The notes: generated by a model from the letters alone, not told the origin. Positions 52,599 to 62,208 are shown, counted from the stretch's first letter. The stretch is DNA of 62,296 nt from Methylobacterium sp. Leaf91 (GCF_001422815.1 NZ_LMMP01000015.1:1-62296), one strand, 5' to 3'. Numbers and translations are program-made.

Positions 52599-53972
52599 AT
52601 GGATTCGATGGCCGATCACGACAACGAAGCCAACCGCTTCTCGGCGCGCGCCAGCCGCTATGCCCGGGTGGGTGCGAATGTGGGCGGCGTCGCCGCGCGC
52701 ATGGCCGGCGCCAAGTTCTTCGGCAAGGGCGAGACCCCGACCAACGCGGCGGCGTTGGCGCAGGCCCTCGGCGGGCTGAAGGGCCCGATCATGAAGGTGG
52801 CGCAGCTGCTCGCCACCGTGCCGGATCTGCTGCCACCGGAATACGCGACCGAGCTACAGAAACTGCAATCCGACGCGCCGCCCATGGGAGCGGCGTTCGT
52901 CAAGCGCCGGATGATGGCAGAGCTCGGACCCGATTGGCAGAAGCGGTTCGGCTCCTTCGATCTCAGGCCCGCCGCCGCCGCCTCCCTCGGCCAGGTCCAT
53001 CGCGCGACCGGCCTCGATGGGACACCCTTCGCCTGCAAGCTTCAGTATCCCGACATGCAATCGGCCGTGGAGGCCGATCTGAAGCAGTTGGAAATTGCCT
53101 TCGCCCTCCATCGCCGCCTCAGCTCGTGGCTCGATACCCGCGAGATTGCCAAGGAGATCGGCGCCCGAGTCAGGGAGGAACTCGATTACGAGCGCGAGGC
53201 GAAACATGCCGCCCTCTACGGGGCGGTATTGCAGGACATCGCGGATGTGAGGGTGCCGGCGATCCACACGGATCTGTCGACGAAGCGCCTCCTCACCCTG
53301 GGCTGGCTCGAGGGGGACAGGATCCTCGACTTCACCGAGGAGCCGATCGAGATCCGCAACCGCCTCGCGCAGGCGATGTTCAAGGCGTGGTGGCACCCTT
53401 TCAGCCGAGCCGCCGTCATCCATGGCGACCCGCATCTCGGCAATTATACCGTGTTCTCGGAGGACGGTGAGGCGCGCGGCATCAATCTTCTGGATTACGG
53501 CTGCGTTCGCATCTTCCACCCCCGCTTCGTGGGTGGGGTGGTCGATCTCTATCGCGGTCTTCTCGACAACGACAACGCCCGGATCGTCCACGCCTACGAG
53601 GTCTGGGGGTTCAAGAACCTCACCAAGGAGCTGATCGAGATCCTCAACATCTGGGCGCGGTTCATCTACGGCCCAATTCTGGAGGACCGCACGAGGACCG
53701 TGGCCGATGGGGTCAAGCCCGGAGAATACGGGCGGCGGCAGGCCTTCGAGGTGCACCAAGCCCTGAAGCAGCGCGGCCCCGTGACGGTGCCACAGGAATT
53801 CGTCTTCATGGACCGGGCGGCGGTGGGGCTCGGCGCGGTGTTCCTGCACCTGCGTTCGGAGCTGAATTACCATCGGCTGTTCGAGGCCGAGATCGAGCGC
53901 TTCTCCCTCGAAACCCTGACCGAGCGGCAGGGCACGGCCCTGATGGCGGCAGGCCTTCCGCTTCCGGTCTAG
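52599..53972 (+). CDS. AarF/UbiB/ABC1-type atypical kinase-like protein
   Basis: 457 residues. Features of the UbiB/ABC1 family: a KxGQ-like motif KGPIMKVAQLLATVPDLLPP (here KVAQ, with Ala for Gly), the Ala-rich nucleotide loop PAAAASLGQVHRA, Lys in FACKLQYPDMQ, catalytic loop VIHGDPHLGNY and metal-site LLDYGCVRI (DFG-like DYG). Members support ubiquinone biosynthesis or lipid handling through ATPase activity. No membrane segment is seen. The start is ATG 52599 or 52608; neither has a strong ribosome-binding site. Confidence 0.87.
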   Translation: MDSMADHDNEANRFSARASRYARVGANVGGVAARMAGAKFFGKGETPTNAAALAQALGGLKGPIMKVAQLLATVPDLLPPEYATELQKLQSDAPPMGAAFVKRRMMAELGPDWQKRFGSFDLRPAAAASLGQVHRATGLDGTPFACKLQYPDMQSAVEADLKQLEIAFALHRRLSSWLDTREIAKEIGARVREELDYEREAKHAALYGAVLQDIADVRVPAIHTDLSTKRLLTLGWLEGDRILDFTEEPIEIRNRLAQAMFKAWWHPFSRAAVIHGDPHLGNYTVFSEDGEARGINLLDYGCVRIFHPRFVGGVVDLYRGLLDNDNARIVHAYEVWGFKNLTKELIEILNIWARFIYGPILEDRTRTVADGVKPGEYGRRQAFEVHQALKQRGPVTVPQEFVFMDRAAVGLGAVFLHLRSELNYHRLFEAEIERFSLETLTERQGTALMAAGLPLPV

Positions 53973-54272
53973 GTAAATCGCGAAGCGGCTTCCGGCGAAC
54001 CCGCCTTCGAACACCGGCGATCCGTCGAAGACCGGGCGGGTCCGCTTCGGCCCGTTCCCACGAATCTTGTTCGCCACCGGGAAGCACCGAGGGGCGCGCA
54101 CGACCGCCTGCCGGTAAGCTCGCCCATGACAGGCGAGGATGAACTGTCATTCCATTGGATAAATCCCGCTTCCCATATTTTCGCCAGTCGGTATCTCGAT
54201 TGCGAGCGATCGAGGCTTGCGCTAAATCCGCTTGGAACCAATCAAGATGATGACCAAGGGGACGAGCGCAAG
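53973..54272. other. Intergenic region upstream of the COX IV / pnt genes
   Basis: 300 bp with no supportable gene. The COX IV frame is open back to 54126, but the upstream residues do not resemble the family. A promoter for the COX IV gene is expected here; none is clear by eye. Confidence 0.4.
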
Positions 54273-54566
54273 ATGGCTGATGCGAAGAGCGTGACCGGCG
54301 TGCATTACAGCCCGGCGATGGACGAGAAGACCCACGAACAGACCTATCGCGGCTTTGTCCGGTTTGTGGAAATCGGCACGGGCGTGGTGATCTGCTGGGT
54401 GCTCGCCCTGGCCGTGGGCGGTATTCACGAGGCTTGGCTCACCGCCATCTTCGGTGTTCTCCTGTCGGGAGCCGCCGGCGCCGTGGGTGCATTCGTACCC
54501 AGCATCGGCTGGAAGGCACCGTTCGCGGTGGCGCTCCTGCTGGCGCTGTACCTCTTCTTCGCGTGA
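54273..54566 (+). CDS. aa3-type cytochrome c oxidase subunit IV
   Basis: 97 residues. The N-terminal half EKTHEQTYRGFVRFVEIGTG then VVICWVLALAVGG matches the short bacterial aa3-type COX IV domain (PF07835), with the HExTYxGF motif just before a membrane helix. Two further hydrophobic segments (AWLTAIFGVLLSGAAGAVGA and PFAVALLLALYLFF) make it longer than the minimal family member. AAGGGGA lies about 11 nt before ATG 54273. It precedes the transhydrogenase operon by 94 nt, a placement that suggests shared respiratory context rather than an oxidase locus. Confidence 0.87.
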   Translation: MADAKSVTGVHYSPAMDEKTHEQTYRGFVRFVEIGTGVVICWVLALAVGGIHEAWLTAIFGVLLSGAAGAVGAFVPSIGWKAPFAVALLLALYLFFA

Positions 54567-54660
54567 CGTAGCCCAGGATCGCTGGTATACCAGCGATCCG
54601 CGGCTCTATATTCCTGCTAAGCCGCGGCAATCGAGCATGATTGCCGAAGGAGGTCTTTGA

Positions 54661-55803
54661 ATGCGCATCGCTGTCCTGACAGAGTCGGATCCCGCTGAGC
54701 CGCGGGTGGCGGCGGTGCCCGATACGATCAAAAAATTCAGAGGACTCGGCGTCGACGTCACGGTCCAGTCCGGCGCTGGCCTGAAGGCCGGTGTTCCGGA
54801 CGCGGAATACGAAGCGGTGGGCGCCAGCATCGCCGCCACGGCCGAGGAGACGGCGAAGGACGCCGATCTCGTCCTCAAGGTCAGGCGTCCCAACGAGGAC
54901 GAGCTGAAGCTTCTGAAGAGCGGCGCCACCGTCGTCGCCATCATGGATCCCTACGGGAACGAGACCGCGCTGCAGGCCATGGCGGATGCCGGCATCAGCG
55001 CTTTCTCGATGGAGCTGATGCCCCGCATCACCCGCGCCCAGGTGATGGACGTCCTGTCCTCCCAAGCCAATCTCGCGGGCTACCGCGCCGTGGTCGATGG
55101 CGCCGCCGAGTACGGGCGCGCCATGCCGATGATGATGACCGCCGCCGGCACTGTGCCGGCCGCCCGAGTCTTCGTCATGGGTGTCGGTGTCGCCGGTCTC
55201 CAGGCCATCGCCACTGCAAGGCGCATGGGAGCGGTAGTGACGGCCACGGATGTGCGGCCCGCCACCAAGGAACAGGTCGAATCCCTCGGGGCCAAATTCG
55301 TGGCCGTGGAGGACGACGAGTTCAAGCAGGCCGAGACGTCCGGTGGCTATGCCAAGGAAATGTCTGCCGAATACCAGAAGAAGCAGGCCGAGCTCGTGGC
55401 GACGCATATCGCCAAGCAGGACATCGTCATCACGACGGCGCTGATCCCCGGTCGGCCGGCCCCGAAGCTCGTGTCGGAATCCATGGTCGCGTCCATGAAG
55501 CCGGGTTCGGTGCTCATCGACCTCGCCGTCGAGCGCGGCGGCAACGTCGCCGGTGCCGAGGCGGGCGAGATCGTCACCACCGAGAACGGCGTCAAGATCG
55601 TGGGCCACGTGAACGTCGCCGGCCGCCTCGCGGCCACGGCGTCCAGCCTCTACGCCAGAAACCTGTTCGCGTTCGTCGAGACTCTGATCGACAAGGAAGC
55701 CAAGGCCCTCGCCATCAAATGGGATGACGAGCTCGTGAAGGCGACGAACCTCACCCGGGACGGACAGGTAGTCCACCCCGCCTTCCAGCCCAAAGCAGCC
55801 TGA
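54661..55803 (+). CDS. pntAA: Proton-translocating NAD(P) transhydrogenase subunit alpha 1 (domain I, NAD-binding)
   Basis: 380 residues, the soluble domain I. Alanine-dehydrogenase/PNT N-terminal domain ([40 protein letters not shown]), then the NAD-binding Rossmann domain [19 protein letters not shown] and [20 protein letters not shown], with [13 protein letters not shown]. It binds NAD(H) and passes hydride to NADP at the PntB domain. A strong AAGGAGGT lies just before ATG 54661. Split alpha subunits (pntAA and pntAB) are the arrangement known from Rhodospirillum rubrum. Confidence 0.95.
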   Translation: MRIAVLTESDPAEPRVAAVPDTIKKFRGLGVDVTVQSGAGLKAGVPDAEYEAVGASIAATAEETAKDADLVLKVRRPNEDELKLLKSGATVVAIMDPYGNETALQAMADAGISAFSMELMPRITRAQVMDVLSSQANLAGYRAVVDGAAEYGRAMPMMMTAAGTVPAARVFVMGVGVAGLQAIATARRMGAVVTATDVRPATKEQVESLGAKFVAVEDDEFKQAETSGGYAKEMSAEYQKKQAELVATHIAKQDIVITTALIPGRPAPKLVSESMVASMKPGSVLIDLAVERGGNVAGAEAGEIVTTENGVKIVGHVNVAGRLAATASSLYARNLFAFVETLIDKEAKALAIKWDDELVKATNLTRDGQVVHPAFQPKAA

Positions 55804-55820
55804 CCCCGGCGGAGAGACAG

Positions 55821-56261
55821 ATGGCCACCCTTCCCCCCGAACAGGCCGCCGAGCAGGCACGCGCCGCCGCTGCCGCCGCCCGTGCCTCCGCCGACCAGGC
55901 GCAGAGCATCGCCGACAGCCTCAGCCAAGGCCTCAGCCATGGCATCTCCGTCGTCACCCATGGCGCGGTCGATCCCACCGTCTTCCAGCTCGCGATCTTC
56001 GTGCTCGCGATCTTCGTCGGCTACTACGTGGTGTGGTCGGTGACCCCGGCGCTCCACACCCCCCTGATGTCGGTCACCAACGCGATCTCCTCGGTCATCA
56101 TCGTCGGCGCGCTGCTGGCGGCGGGCGTACCGTTGATCGAGAAGGGAACCGGCTGGGCTCGCTTCTTCGGCTTCGTGGGCATCGTGCTCGCCAGCGTCAA
56201 CATCTTCGGCGGGTTCCTCGTCACACAGCGCATGCTCGCCATGTACAAGAAGAAGGCTTGA
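55821..56261 (+). CDS. pntAB: Transhydrogenase subunit alpha 2 (membrane domain II part)
   Basis: 146 residues. Ala/Glu-rich N-terminal region (about 1-50) and membrane helices: [39 protein letters not shown] and [20 protein letters not shown], ending [12 protein letters not shown], typical of the PntA membrane part. It forms the proton channel with PntB. GGAGAGAC precedes ATG 55821; the gene lies 17 nt after pntAA and 4 nt before pntB. Confidence 0.94.
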   Translation: MATLPPEQAAEQARAAAAAARASADQAQSIADSLSQGLSHGISVVTHGAVDPTVFQLAIFVLAIFVGYYVVWSVTPALHTPLMSVTNAISSVIIVGALLAAGVPLIEKGTGWARFFGFVGIVLASVNIFGGFLVTQRMLAMYKKKA

Positions 56262-56265
56262 GACG

Positions 56266-57666
56266 ATGTCCCAGAACGTCTCCGCCCTTCTCTACATCGT
56301 CTCCGGCGTCCTGTTCATCATGGCGCTGCGGGGGCTCTCGCACCCGACCACGTCGCGGCAGGGTAACCTGTACGGCATGGTCGGCATGGGCCTCGCGGTC
56401 CTGACCACCCTGGTCGGCCATCCGCCAGCCGGATTCGGCGCCTGGATCATCGTCCTCCTCGGCCTCGCCATCGGCGGCGGCGCGGGCGCGGTGATCGCCA
56501 AGCGGGTGCCGATGACCGCCATGCCTCAGCTCGTGGCCGCCTTCCACTCCCTCGTGGGTCTCGCCGCCGTGGCGGGTGCGGCCGGCACGCTCTATGCCCC
56601 GCAGGCAGTCGGCATCCTCGAGAACGGCCATATCCATAAGGAATCGCTGTTCGAGATGGCGCTCGGCGTCGCCATCGGCGCGATCACCTTCACCGGTTCG
56701 GTCATCGCCTTCGCCAAGCTCGACGGACGCATGTCCGGCAAGCCGATCATGCTGCCGCAGCGGCACGCGATCAACATCGCCCTGGGCATCGCCCTGGTCG
56801 GCCTGATCGCCGTGTTCATCGGCACCGAGAGCAAGGCGATCTTCTGGCTGATCGTGGTGCTGTCCTTCGTGCTCGGCGGGCTGCTGATCATCCCGATCGG
56901 CGGCGCGGACATGCCCGTCGTCGTGTCGATGCTCAATTCCTATTCGGGTTGGGCGGCGGCCGGCATCGGCTTCACCCTGGGCAACCTCGCGCTCATCATC
57001 ACCGGCGCCCTCGTCGGCTCCTCCGGCGCGATCCTGTCCTACATCATGTGCAAGGCGATGAACCGCTCGTTCATCTCCGTGATCCTCGGTGGCTTCGGCG
57101 GCGACGCCGCTGCGGCCGGTGCGGGTGGGGCTGTCGAGACGCGCCCCGTGAAGCAGGGATCGGCCGACGATGCGGCCTACATCATGAAGAACGCCGAGCG
57201 CGTCATCATCGTCCCCGGCTACGGCATGGCGGTGGCGCAGGCCCAGCACTCGCTCCGCGAGATGGTGGACCTTCTCAAGAAGGAAGGCGTCGACGTGAAA
57301 TACGCCATCCACCCCGTCGCCGGCCGCATGCCCGGGCACATGAACGTGCTGCTGGCGGAAGCCAATGTGCCCTACGACGAGGTCCACGAGCTCGAGGACA
57401 TCAACGGCGACTTCCCCCAGGCGGACGTGGCCTTCGTCATCGGCGCCAACGACGTCACCAACCCGGCCGCCAAGACCGACAAGACCTCGCCGATCTACGG
57501 CATGCCGATCCTCGACGTGGAGAAGGCCAAGACGGTCCTCTTCATCAAGCGCGGAATGGGCTCCGGCTATGCCGGCGTGGAGAACGAGGTCTTCTTCCGC
57601 GACAACACCATGATGCTCTTCGGCGACGCCAAGAAGGTCGTGGACTCGATCGTCAAGAACCTTTGA
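56266..57666 (+). CDS. pntB: Transhydrogenase subunit beta (membrane domain II plus NADP-binding domain III)
   Basis: 466 residues. About nine membrane helices in the first 275 residues (LVAAFHSLVGLAAVAGAAGT, VVSMLNSYSGWAAAGIGFTL), then domain III with VIIVPGYGMAVAQAQHSLRE, YAIHPVAGRMPGHMNVLLAE, FVIGANDVTNPAA and VLFIKRGMGSGYAGVEN, the NADP(H) site. It uses the proton gradient to make NADPH from NADH. It is the last gene of the operon and ends at a double hairpin. Confidence 0.96.
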   Translation: MSQNVSALLYIVSGVLFIMALRGLSHPTTSRQGNLYGMVGMGLAVLTTLVGHPPAGFGAWIIVLLGLAIGGGAGAVIAKRVPMTAMPQLVAAFHSLVGLAAVAGAAGTLYAPQAVGILENGHIHKESLFEMALGVAIGAITFTGSVIAFAKLDGRMSGKPIMLPQRHAINIALGIALVGLIAVFIGTESKAIFWLIVVLSFVLGGLLIIPIGGADMPVVVSMLNSYSGWAAAGIGFTLGNLALIITGALVGSSGAILSYIMCKAMNRSFISVILGGFGGDAAAAGAGGAVETRPVKQGSADDAAYIMKNAERVIIVPGYGMAVAQAQHSLREMVDLLKKEGVDVKYAIHPVAGRMPGHMNVLLAEANVPYDEVHELEDINGDFPQADVAFVIGANDVTNPAAKTDKTSPIYGMPILDVEKAKTVLFIKRGMGSGYAGVENEVFFRDNTMMLFGDAKKVVDSIVKNL

Positions 57667-57673
57667 GCGACGT

Positions 57674-57737
57674 GGGGCGGCACTCCGCCCCGTCAGTCTC
57701 GACTGCGAAGGGTCGGCGCCATGCGCCGGCCCTTTTC
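57674..57737 (+). terminator. Tandem hairpin terminator after pntB
   Basis: First hairpin GGGGCGG - CACT - CCGCCCC (57674-57691). The second has arms AAGGGTCGGCG and CGCCGGCCCTT (one G-T pair), ending in TTTTC at about 57733-57737. Typical rho-independent signal closing the pnt operon. Confidence 0.75.
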
Positions 57738-57835
57738 TCGTCTGGGTAAGAGCGAGTTCCGGTCTTCCCCCGCGCGTCACCGCGAAGCCGGCAGCGCAGT
57801 AGCGCCGGGTAGCCCCGGCCGGGTAGACTGATTGC

Positions 57836-59635
57836 GTGTCAGCCGCCTCAGCCCTCGCCCCAGCCCGCGCCTTCCTCGGCGTCACCCGCTCCATCATGGG
57901 GCGGCCCTGGCGTGACCGCTGCGGCGAGGCGGCCGCCCAGGCCTATGCCGCGACGATGGTTCAGGCCCATGGCCTGCCCGACCTTCTCGCCCGTGTCCTC
58001 GCCTCCCGTGGCGTCCGGCCTGACGAAGCGGAGGCCTATCTCCAGCCGCGACTACGCGACCTGATGCCGGACCCGTCCCGCCTGGTGGACATGGAGGGCG
58101 CGGCCGAACGGCTCGCCCGTGCGGTCGAGAGCCACGAGCATGTGGCGGTGTTCGGCGATTACGACGTCGATGGCGCGGCGAGCGCGGCGCTGATCGCCGG
58201 CTACCTACGTTCTCTCGGCCTGACGGTGGACATCCACATTCCGGACCGGATCACGGAAGGGTACGGCCCCAACGTGGCGGCGGTCACGTCGCTGGCGGAG
58301 GGCGGGGCAAAGCTCCTCGTCTGCGTCGATTGCGGCACGAGCGGCCACGAGCCCCTCGCAGCCGCGGCCGAGCTCGGCCTCGATGTGATCGTCCTCGATC
58401 ATCACGGCGCACCGGAGGTCCTGCCCTCGGTGCGCGCCTTGGTGAATCCCAACCGTCTCGACGATGTGTCGGGCCTGGGCCACCTCTGCGCGGCGGGGAT
58501 CGTCTTCCTCACTCTCGTGGCTCTCAACCGCCGCCTGAGGCGGGGAGGGAGGGATGATCTGCCCGATCTCGCCGAATCCCTGGATCTGGTGGCGCTGGCG
58601 ACGGTGGCCGACGTGGTGCCACTGACCGGCCTCAACCGCGCCTTCGTCGTCCAGGGACTGAAAGTAATGCGCGGCCGGGGCCGGATCGGCCTCGCCGCCC
58701 TGTTCGATGCGGCATCCTTGAGCGAGCCGCCGGAATCCTGGCATCTCGGCTATCTCCTCGGTCCGCGCATCAATGCCGGCGGGCGCATCGGCCATGCGGG
58801 GCTCGGTGCAGCCCTTCTCACCAGCACAGATCCGGTCGAGGCGAACCGCATCGCCACCGAACTCGATCTCCTCAACCGCGAACGCCAGGGCATCGAGGCG
58901 CAGGCCGTTCTCGAAGCCGAGGCCGAGATGGATCGCGCCCTGACCCTGGATCCGGACAAGCCGGTCCTGGTGACCGCCTCCGCCACTTGGCATCCGGGCG
59001 TGGTCGGCCTCGTGGCGGCCCGCCTGAAGGAACGGTTCGGCCGACCGGCTTTCGCATTCGCCCTACGGCCGGATGGGACGGCGACGGGGTCGGGCCGCTC
59101 CGTAGCCGGGGTCGATCTCGGATTTGCGGTGCGGGAGGCGGTGAATGCGGGCCTTCTCGTCAAGGGCGGCGGGCACTCCATGGCGGCTGGCGCAACGCTG
59201 CCGGGCCACGATCCCAGGCTCTTCGGCGAGTTTCTCGCCACCGCCCTCGCAGCAGCGGTGGCGGAGGCGAGGGCGGTGGAAGCGCTCCTCATCGACGGTA
59301 CGGTGAGCGCGGGCGGTGCAACGGCGGAGGTGGTTCGCCTGGTCCAGCGTGCCGGGCCGTTCGGTGCCGGGGCGCCGGAGCCCGTCTTTGCCCTGTCGCA
59401 TCACCGGCTCGTCGATGCGGGCATCGTCGGCAACGGCCATGTGCGCGCGCGCTTCAGGAGCCGGGATGGCCAGGCCATCGGCGCCATTGCCTTTCGTTCC
59501 GCGCAGGGGCCGTTGGGGCAGGCGCTCCTCGGCGGGATCGGGCAGGAATTCCACGTGGCCGGCACCCTCGCCATCGATACCTGGCGCGGCGGCGAGCGGG
59601 TGCAATTGCGCATCGGTGATCTCGCCACACCCTGA
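57836..59635 (+). CDS. recJ: Single-stranded-DNA-specific exonuclease RecJ
   Basis: 599 residues from GTG 57836. DHH-family 5'-3' exonuclease: motif VAVFGDYDVDGAASAALI, VCVDCGTSGHEPLAA, VIVLDHHGAPEVLPS (DHH), YLLGPRINAGGRIGHAGLG and the DHHA1 part with GSGRSVAGVDLGFAV and KGGGHSMAAGATL. It works with RecQ/RecF recombination and mismatch repair. The start is uncertain within the first 20 residues; MGRPWRDR at 57896 is an alternative. Confidence 0.95.
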   Translation: MSAASALAPARAFLGVTRSIMGRPWRDRCGEAAAQAYAATMVQAHGLPDLLARVLASRGVRPDEAEAYLQPRLRDLMPDPSRLVDMEGAAERLARAVESHEHVAVFGDYDVDGAASAALIAGYLRSLGLTVDIHIPDRITEGYGPNVAAVTSLAEGGAKLLVCVDCGTSGHEPLAAAAELGLDVIVLDHHGAPEVLPSVRALVNPNRLDDVSGLGHLCAAGIVFLTLVALNRRLRRGGRDDLPDLAESLDLVALATVADVVPLTGLNRAFVVQGLKVMRGRGRIGLAALFDAASLSEPPESWHLGYLLGPRINAGGRIGHAGLGAALLTSTDPVEANRIATELDLLNRERQGIEAQAVLEAEAEMDRALTLDPDKPVLVTASATWHPGVVGLVAARLKERFGRPAFAFALRPDGTATGSGRSVAGVDLGFAVREAVNAGLLVKGGGHSMAAGATLPGHDPRLFGEFLATALAAAVAEARAVEALLIDGTVSAGGATAEVVRLVQRAGPFGAGAPEPVFALSHHRLVDAGIVGNGHVRARFRSRDGQAIGAIAFRSAQGPLGQALLGGIGQEFHVAGTLAIDTWRGGERVQLRIGDLATP

Positions 59636-59664
59636 ACTTTGCGCGCCCGCATGCGCAGGATGTG

Positions 59665-59693
59665 TTGACACCCGCGCAAGCCCTCACCATAAG
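59665..59693 (+). promoter_or_regulatory. Sigma-70 type promoter of the tRNA-Tyr/tRNA-Gly unit
   Basis: TTGACA (59665-59670), exactly 17 nt, then CATAAG (59688-59693), ending 30 nt before the tRNA-Tyr 5' end. It probably drives both tRNAs, as no equally good promoter lies between them. Confidence 0.75.
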
Positions 59694-59723
59694 GGCCCGC
59701 GCGCTGCCGAAAGGCGGTGGTTT

Positions 59724-59807
59724 GGGGGAATGTCCCGAGCGGCAAAGGGGGCGGACTGTAAATCCGCTGCGTAAGCTTCGTAGGTTCGAGTCCTACTTCC
59801 CCCACCA
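59724..59807 (+). tRNA. tRNA-Tyr(GTA)
   Basis: 84 nt with encoded CCA. Acceptor GGGGGAA / TTCCCCC, D-arm TCCCGAGCGGCAAAGGGG, anticodon loop CTGTAAA (anticodon GTA) on stem CGGA / TCCG, a long class-II variable arm (TGCGTAAGCTTCG) and T-loop GGTTCGAGTCC. It decodes UAU and UAC. Confidence 0.96.
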
Positions 59808-59889
59808 ATCCATACCGACACGCTGGTAGCACGGCCGATGAAGGGATCACCTTCTCAAGACCGCGTCTCCATGCTATCGGGCGCCATAT

Positions 59890-59963
59890 GCGGGTGTAGC
59901 TCAATGGTAGAGCAGCAGCCTTCCAAGCTGAATACCCGGGTTCGATTCCCGGTACCCGCTCCA
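59890..59963 (+). tRNA. tRNA-Gly(TCC)
   Basis: 74 nt with encoded CCA. Acceptor GCGGGTG / TACCCGC, D-arm TAGCTCAATGGTAGAGCA, anticodon loop CTTCCAA giving TCC, T-loop GGTTCGATTCC. It decodes GGA and GGG. It lies 82 nt after tRNA-Tyr, probably on one transcript. Confidence 0.95.
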
Positions 59964-60127
59964 CTTTCTTCCCCGACCGATGCGAACGACGTTGCCGGGT
60001 GAGGCCGTCCTTCCCTTTCGGTGAACGTGCAGGTGACGCCCCCGGCGCGGCGCCCCTCTTACTCCTCGACCAGCATGAATAAGCAGCGCTTCGGGCCGGT
60101 CGAGCAGGCGGGCCGGACCGCTTGCCT

Positions 60128-61537
60128 TCAATCCGCCGCGACCGATTCCGAGTTTGTTGTGCGCCCGACCAATCCGGGGGAGTCGGGGGCGTAATGTCCG
60201 GCTGCGATCGTGCGTTTGACCGTGGACCGCGCGGCATCGATGGCGATGGCGGCGGCCGAGAGGGTCTTCGCCTCCGTCGGACGCTCCAGGGCGTGCTTGG
60301 CGATATCCCCGGCGAGGTCGTCGATCTCACGGGCGAGGCCTTCGAGGCGCGTCGGGTCGGCGATACCTTGCGCCTCCTGGCGGATCTGCAGGAGGCGGTC
60401 GGTGGCCTCCTCGATCCGTTCCCGGCGCAACCGCGACAGACGCTGTCCGATCCAGGCCAATGCCGAGCCGATACCGCCACCGAGGAAGGCGACGAGATAG
60501 ATCCAGGTCTCGTAGCGTTCGATGAAGCCTTGCTGTTCGCGCTCGTAGAAATCGACGGCACCCGGGTGGATCGGTAGCCGCGCGCTCGTCGCGCCGGCCG
60601 TGCTGTCGTAGCTCGGCGCCTGCATGTAGTCGGCGGCGGCGGTGACGTTGGCCATGCCGCTGCGCAGCTCGAACAAATGCTGGGTCACGTCTGCCGCGAC
60701 AGGGCGGGACAGGCCGGCCCGCGCCATCAGGCGATAGGACGCTCCCACCGTGTGGACATCCTCGGCCGGAACTTTGGGACTGCCGCCGAACGTCTCGGCC
60801 GGCATGGTGACCGATTGCAGACGCGGCATCCGCGCGACGATGGCGTCGGCGTTCTCGACGGTCACGAAAGCGACCTTTCGCGTCTTGCTGGCCGCCTGAA
60901 CGATGCCGACGATCCGCTGTGCCGTGGGCGCGGTCGGGGAAATGACCGAAACCACGGCATCGACCCGCTTTTTGGCGAATGCCGCCGGAAGCTCGGCTTC
61001 GGTCATCTCCACGAGGGCAACGTGGCCCGGCGGCAGCGGTCCGTCCGGGTCCTTGTCGAGCAGCGTCAGGCCGTAATGCCCCACCATCGCCTTGATCAGT
61101 GCTTGGTCGGCGTCGCGATGCGCGAGGATCGCGAGACGCTTCCGGTCGAGTTCGGGGAAACTCGTCAATCCGGATGGCTCGGGAGACGCGATAATCATGG
61201 CCTGATCGCGGAGGATCGCCAGGGTCAGAGCATTATCCGGCAAGTCGACATCGGGGCGGACCACGGCGAGGTCGGCGCGCCCCTCCTGTAGGGCGGCGGC
61301 ACTGTCCCTGACGTCGTCGAGGGCGATGACCTTGAGGCGGATCTCCTTGTGCCGCCGGGCAAGAGCATCGGCATAGGCCTGGATCAGCGCCGGCTCGGTC
61401 CCGTCCTTCGGCGCGACCGCGATGGTGAGGACGGTCGCCCGAGAGATCCAGTAGGCCGTGGCGGCTCCCAGGCCGAGCAGCACGGCCAGGAGGAGGAAGA
61501 CGAATTCACGGCGAATGATGCGGCCGGCGAATTTCAT
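60128..61537 (-). CDS. TAXI-family TRAP solute-binding protein with C-terminal membrane anchor, orphan
   Basis: 469 residues. N-terminal membrane segment (EFVFLLLAVLLGLGAATAYW), then a TAXI-type solute-binding domain (about 35-320; LTIAVAPKDGTEPALIQAYA, GRADLAVVRPD, AAFAKKRVDAVVSVISPTA). A second membrane segment (WIYLVAFLGGGIGSALAWIG, about 335-360) leads into a charged coiled-coil tail (RLRRERIEEATDRLLQIRQE). Most TAXI proteins are free or lipid-anchored and sit by a DctM-type permease; none is near, so a sensing or scaffold role is possible. Confidence 0.82.
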   Translation of the reverse strand: MKFAGRIIRREFVFLLLAVLLGLGAATAYWISRATVLTIAVAPKDGTEPALIQAYADALARRHKEIRLKVIALDDVRDSAAALQEGRADLAVVRPDVDLPDNALTLAILRDQAMIIASPEPSGLTSFPELDRKRLAILAHRDADQALIKAMVGHYGLTLLDKDPDGPLPPGHVALVEMTEAELPAAFAKKRVDAVVSVISPTAPTAQRIVGIVQAASKTRKVAFVTVENADAIVARMPRLQSVTMPAETFGGSPKVPAEDVHTVGASYRLMARAGLSRPVAADVTQHLFELRSGMANVTAAADYMQAPSYDSTAGATSARLPIHPGAVDFYEREQQGFIERYETWIYLVAFLGGGIGSALAWIGQRLSRLRRERIEEATDRLLQIRQEAQGIADPTRLEGLAREIDDLAGDIAKHALERPTEAKTLSAAAIAIDAARSTVKRTIAAGHYAPDSPGLVGRTTNSESVAAD

Positions 61538-61651
61538 GTCTCGGCACTCCGCTCGCCGCTTTGCCGGACGGCACGCTGCATCATGCCACGCCGGAGGGCA
61601 GAGCGTGGAGATCGTGCCGGCGGGATCACGCGAGTTCGAGGTGGAGCGATG

Positions 61652-61756
61652 TCAGCGGGGCCGACGCGGCTGTGTGGTGGCCCGGCCGCTGAGACGGCGG
61701 GTGATATAGGCGATGATCTTCGGAAGCACGAAAATGGTCAGGAGTTTACGGAGCAT
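61652..61756 (-). CDS. Very small hydrophobic protein (34 aa)
   Basis: MLRKLLTIFVLPKIIAYITR followed by a basic tail RLSGRATTQPRRPR. One short membrane-like helix flanked by basic residues. GGAAAG 6 nt before ATG 61756 supports translation. No family recognised; it could be a chance ORF. Confidence 0.42.
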   Translation of the reverse strand: MLRKLLTIFVLPKIIAYITRRLSGRATTQPRRPR

Positions 61757-61961
61757 CGAGACTTTCCGGAATGAGGGGGATCGGCGCTCGAGACCGGCAG
61801 CAAACCTGGTGTGAGACCGAGGGGCTGGTGACCGCTGCCTGCACGGAGGACCGACGAGACACGTTCTTTGACAGTGCGGCAGGCGGCGCGAACCCAATCG
61901 GCTCCGCCGAAATATCCGCATGCGCGTGGAGGCAGAGCGGTGCTATGCCTCGCTTGCCGGT

Positions 61962-62165
61962 TCAGCGCTTGCCGGTGACCGTGTCGACCACCGAGGCGAC
62001 GCCGTCCTTGGCCTCGCCGACGGTGCGCTGGGCCTCGCCCTTGAGTTCCTGGGCCTTGCCCTCGGCCACCAGCGTGTCGTTGCCCGTGACCTTGCCGGCG
62101 GCCTGCTTGACGTTGCCGGCGGCTTCGTTGGCGAGGCCCTTCAGCTTGTCCGTGGTGCTGCTCAT
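61962..62165 (-). CDS. CsbD family stress-response protein
   Basis: 67 residues, MSSTTDKLKGLANEAAGNVK followed by QAAGKVTGNDTLVAEGKAQE, the CsbD signature (internally repetitive Ala/Lys/Gly amphipathic helix). Members are small, abundant and general-stress induced; molecular function unknown. AAGGAG lies about 6 nt upstream of ATG 62165 (minus strand). Confidence 0.93.
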   Translation of the reverse strand: MSSTTDKLKGLANEAAGNVKQAAGKVTGNDTLVAEGKAQELKGEAQRTVGEAKDGVASVVDTVTGKR

Positions 62166-62208
62166 GGGGATGCTCCTTCGGTTCGGGGATGAGATCGTAG
62201 GGGGAGGT

